Source: Henningerozyma blattae CBS 6284
Taxonomy: Eukaryota; Ascomycota; Saccharomycetes; Saccharomycetales; Saccharomycetaceae
Length of the DNA: 64,000 bases
Assembly (NCBI RefSeq): GCF_000315915.1
Contig: NC_020185.1
Span: 2,604,001-2,668,000, forward strand
Direction of reading: 5' to 3'
Shown here: one piece after another, positions 61,056-64,000 of the stretch
Layout of the letters: every line of letters begins with the position of its first letter
Numbering within the stretch: the stretch's first letter is position 1
The notes under the pieces: model-generated
Database searches by the model: none
Seen by the model: the letters and a program-made list of their open reading frames with translations, nothing else
Told to the model about the DNA's origin: nothing
Translations under genes and position numbers: made by a program

Positions 61056-64000
61056 TTAGATTATCAACATTGTAACTATTAGTGCAAGGATTTCATACAA
61101 AGGATGAAATTTTATACTAATTCCACTATTTTCTATCTGGTCAAAAATTGAAGCAGTAACACGAGAAGGCTCGGGATTTTCCATAGGTACAATTTCAGTT
61201 AATTGTCTTTTATCTACTTGAAGAGTTCTGGTTATATTTGTACCATTCAACTTTAAGTTAGCTGCTATGTTTCCAATAAGAGTTACAACCTGGTAACTTC
61301 CATTATTTGAAACTTGTTGTAAAATAGTAGTAACATGAGGTAGTGAATTTACTTCTGTAATAGAACCATTGATATTTGCAAAAATAGTGCTTGTCCTGTT
61401 ATAATTAATACTGACAGTTTCTTTAGGTAGTATAGTATTATATGGCTCAGTATGTGTAACGGTTTTATTTGGGAAAAATATAGAATTTTGAGTAGTAGAA
61501 GAGATCGAATATGAATCCAAAATTGTTTCAGTGGGGAGCTGTTCCTCGGTGGTAGTGAATATAATTCTCGAAGCAACCAACTCACTATTTGTTGATGTAG
61601 ATGACAAAATAGAGAGAGATTCTGTCTGTCCTGTAAAGGACTTTGTAACTGTTAAGGTAAGAACTTCACCATTTGATTTAGTAGTCTCAGAACAGTGAAC
61701 AACAACTGTCTTGGTAACAGTACCATTTTCTATCATGGTTGTCGTGTACGAAGAGTGACCGGCTGAAATGGAAGTAGTACACGGAATAGTTGTGGTGACA
61801 GTAAGAACTTCACCATTTGATTTAGTAGTCTCAGAACAGTGAACAACAACTGTCTTCGTGGATGTGTTATTTTCAACGATTGTTACAGTAAAAATGGAAT
61901 GCTTTGGATGTTCTGTGCTACTACTAATGATTACTTTTGGAGTACTATTAGTAATACATGTTGAACAATGTGAATTTGAAGTTGCACTAAAACCGGAAGG
62001 AGGTGATGTGGTACTTACTAAAACAGACGAGGCGCCCAAAGGCAAATCAGAAGAAAAGCATGTTGTGCAAGCGTATGAAGAACTATTCGTACTGTAACTA
62101 TAACTCATTGTGCTAACAATCTTTGAACCTTTATCACCCAAACTAGATGGCACAATACTTGCAGTACCAGAAGGTAATAAAATACTATTGTGATCAGAGA
62201 AGGTTGTTGATATTGTACTGCTTTCACATGTTGGACACAATGTAGATGCAATATTAGATAACCCGGATGAACCAACACTAAAAACAGAAGAAGCATCATT
62301 TGAAAATAGATAACCACTTGAAACAGAAAAAACATAACTGAAAGCAGAAGATGCAGCACTTGAAGAAGCAGAAATACTACAACTAGAAGATGAAACACTT
62401 GAGACTACCGAAGCACTGGAAGCAGATGATACTTCATTAAAGGATGGAGAACCACTGGAAGAAGAGAAGACAACACTTGAGGATGGAATAGCACTAAAAG
62501 CAGAGGATGCACCACTAGAGGATGGAGAACCACTAGAAGCAGAGGATGTAACACTAGAGGATACAGCAGCAATAGAAGCAGAAGATACAACACTTGAGGA
62601 TGGAGCACCACTCGAAGCAGAGGATCCAACACTTGAGGATGGAGCACCACTAGAAGCAGAGGATGTAACACTAGAGGATACAGCAGCACTAGAAGCAGAA
62701 GATGCAACACTTGAGGATGGAGCACCACTAGAAGCAGAGGATCCAACACTTGAGGATGGAGCACCACTAGAAGCAGAGGATCCAACACTTGATAATCGAG
62801 CACCACTAGAAGCAGAAGATGGAACACTAGAGGATGGAACAGCACTAGAAGCAAAGGATCCAACACTTGAGGATACAGTAGTACTAGAAGCAGCGGAGGC
62901 AACACTAGAGGATGGAGCAGCACTAGAAGCAGAGGATGCACCACTAGAAGCAGAGGATGCAACACTTGAGGATGGAGTAGCACTAGAAGCAGAGGATGCA
63001 CCACTAGAAGCAGATGATGCAGCAGTTGAGGATACAACAGCACTAGAAGCAGAGGATGCAACACTTGAGGATGCAGCAGCACTAGAAGCAGCGGAGGCAA
63101 CCCTAGAGGATGGAGCACCACTAGAAGCAGAGGATGCATCATTAGAGGATGGAACAGCACTAGTAGCAGAGGATGCAACACTTGAGGATGGAGCAGCACT
63201 AGAAGCAGAGGATGCAACACTAGAGGATGGAACAGCACTAGAAGCAGAGGATGCATCACTTGAGGATGGACCAGCACTAGAAGCAGCGGAGGCAACGCTA
63301 GAGGATGGAGCACCACTAGAAGCAGCGGAGGCAACCCTAGAGGATGGAGCACCACTAGAAGCAGAGGATGCATCATTAGAGGATGGAACAGCACTAGTAG
63401 CAGAGGATGCAACACTTGAGGATGGAGTAGCACTAGAAGCAGAAGATGCAACACTTGATGATGGAGCACCACTACAAGCAGAGGATGCAACACTTGAGGA
63501 TGCAGCAGCACTAGAAGCAGAGGATGCAACACTTGAGGATGGAGCAGCAATAGAAGCAGAAGATACAACACTTGAGGATGGAGCACCACTAGAAGCAGAG
63601 GATCCAACACTTGAGGATGGAGCACCACTAGAAGCAGAGTATGCAACACTTGAGGATGGATTAGAACTAGAAGAAGAGCATGCAACACTTGAGGATACAG
63701 CAGCACTAGAAGCAGAGGATGCACCACTAGAAGTAGATGATGCAGCAGTTGAGGATACAACAGCACTAGAAGCAGAGGATGCAACACTTGAGGATGCAGC
63801 AGCACTAGAAGCAGCGGAGGCAACCCTAGAGGATGGAGCAGCACTAGAAGCAGAAGATGCAACACTTGAGGATGGAACAGCACTAGTAGCAGAGGATGCA
63901 ACACTTGAGGATGGAGTAGCACTAGAAGCAGAAGATGCAACACTTGATGATGGAGCACCACTACAAGCAGATGATGCAACACTTGAGGATGCAGCAGCAC
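61056..64000 (-). CDS. Second GPI-anchored adhesin-like protein, N-terminus outside window
   Basis: C-terminal 981 codons of a cell-wall protein; the N-terminal ligand domain, if any, lies beyond 64000. No ATG is needed: the frame that reads Ser/Ala-rich protein is open from the window edge to the stop at 61056. From the N-terminal side: a Ser/Ala repeat stalk (64000 down to about 62440, 13-residue units such as SPSSSVGSSASSG); a Ser-rich bridge; a Cys-containing part (LCPTCESST, YACTTCFSS, SHCSTCITNS); two modules of the form ENGTVTKTVVVHCSETTKSN, related to the EHGTITKT modules of adhesin 1; and a hydrophobic end (LYEILALIVTMLII) after ENSG, which fits a GPI site. Shared modules suggest common ancestry of the two adhesins. 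Confidence 0.85.
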   Translation of the reverse strand, partial: AAASSSVASSACSGAPSSSVASSASSATPSSSVASSATSAVPSSSVASSASSAAPSSRVASAASSAAASSSVASSASSAVVSSTAASSTSSGASSASSAAVSSSVACSSSSSNPSSSVAYSASSGAPSSSVGSSASSGAPSSSVVSSASIAAPSSSVASSASSAAASSSVASSACSGAPSSSVASSASSATPSSSVASSATSAVPSSNDASSASSGAPSSRVASAASSGAPSSSVASAASSAGPSSSDASSASSAVPSSSVASSASSAAPSSSVASSATSAVPSSNDASSASSGAPSSRVASAASSAAASSSVASSASSAVVSSTAASSASSGASSASSATPSSSVASSASSGASSASSAAPSSSVASAASSTTVSSSVGSFASSAVPSSSVPSSASSGARLSSVGSSASSGAPSSSVGSSASSGAPSSSVASSASSAAVSSSVTSSASSGAPSSSVGSSASSGAPSSSVVSSASIAAVSSSVTSSASSGSPSSSGASSAFSAIPSSSVVFSSSSGSPSFNEVSSASSASVVSSVSSSSCSISASSSAASSAFSYVFSVSSGYLFSNDASSVFSVGSSGLSNIASTLCPTCESSTISTTFSDHNSILLPSGTASIVPSSLGDKGSKIVSTMSYSYSTNSSSYACTTCFSSDLPLGASSVLVSTTSPPSGFSATSNSHCSTCITNSTPKVIISSSTEHPKHSIFTVTIVENNTSTKTVVVHCSETTKSNGEVLTVTTTIPCTTSISAGHSSYTTTMIENGTVTKTVVVHCSETTKSNGEVLTLTVTKSFTGQTESLSILSSTSTNSELVASRIIFTTTEEQLPTETILDSYSISSTTQNSIFFPNKTVTHTEPYNTILPKETVSINYNRTSTIFANINGSITEVNSLPHVTTILQQVSNNGSYQVVTLIGNIAANLKLNGTNITRTLQVDKRQLTEIVPMENPEPSRVTASIFDQIENSGISIKFHPLYEILALIVTMLII
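62440..64000 (-). repeat. 39-bp tandem repeats coding Ser/Ala stalk
   Basis: Imperfect 39-bp units (plus-strand landmark GCACTAGAAGCAGAGGATGC) fill about 1.56 kb, roughly forty units, and continue past the edge. All length changes keep the frame. Because units are multiples of three and lack stops, an unrelated antisense-phase frame is open too, which is not a gene. Confidence 0.9.

Noticed and set aside
62405..64000. Minus-strand Leu/His/Pro/Val frame of 531 residues
   Set aside because: It is an out-of-phase reading of the 39-bp repeats. The Ser/Ala phase continues in frame into the GPI-ended C-terminus.
62440..64000. CRISPR-like array of short repeats
   Set aside because: Units are contiguous coding repeats without unique spacers, in a eukaryotic gene.

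Overview
The window is nuclear DNA from a budding yeast of the family Saccharomycetaceae. The genes are short-spaced and show no introns. Intergenic DNA is very AT-rich. Proteins carry long Asn, Ser and Thr runs, and nearly every gene has a recognisable Saccharomyces cerevisiae counterpart. Gene order interleaves two S. cerevisiae segments that are whole-genome-duplication sisters. The chromosome VIII set is NVJ1, UTP9, AIM18/46, NBL1, RPN10, SCH9 and SKN7. The chromosome X set is SGM1, MET5, YJR142W, PMT4 and MGM101. Many genes that lie between them in S. cerevisiae are absent. This fits a post-duplication lineage that sorted its duplicates differently from S. cerevisiae, such as the Vanderwaltozyma/Tetrapisispora side, but the species is not proven.

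Layout. At 1-7.6 kb are a 5'-truncated monocarboxylate-permease-like transporter, a solo LTR, an Old Yellow Enzyme and an STB2/STB6-like gene. At 8.4-13.0 kb an initiator tRNA-Met gene is followed by a graveyard of mobile DNA: a broken Mutator-like (MULE) transposase that appears to be split by a decayed Ty1/copia element with inverted LTR pieces. At 13.5-24 kb are SGM1, UTP9, NVJ1, PEX14 and an unrecognised tail-anchored-like protein. At 24.5-37.8 kb are MET5, AIM18/46-like, NBL1, RPN10, a Nudix gene, PMT4 and MGM101. At 38.7-47.5 kb are SCH9, SKN7, FAU1 and a cytosolic-type branched-chain aminotransferase, with another LTR remnant between the last two. At 48-64 kb are two large GPI-anchored adhesin-like genes, both on the minus strand. 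They are separated by 5.5 kb of gene-free DNA holding a second MULE relic and another LTR. The second adhesin runs off the window.

Functions are mostly housekeeping. They include sulfur assimilation (MET5), branched-chain amino-acid metabolism (BAT), proteasome (RPN10), ribosome biogenesis (UTP9), secretory pathway (SGM1, PMT4), organelle biology (PEX14, NVJ1, MGM101, AIM18), chromosome segregation (NBL1) and nutrient or stress signalling (SCH9, SKN7). Several promoters carry the sites expected for their pathway: a Cbf1/Met28-type site before MET5, Gcn4 and Leu3 sites before BAT, an Rpn4 PACE site before RPN10 and PAC boxes before UTP9. The most unusual content is the pair of MULE relics, the nested transposon cluster and the nested tandem repeats of the adhesins.
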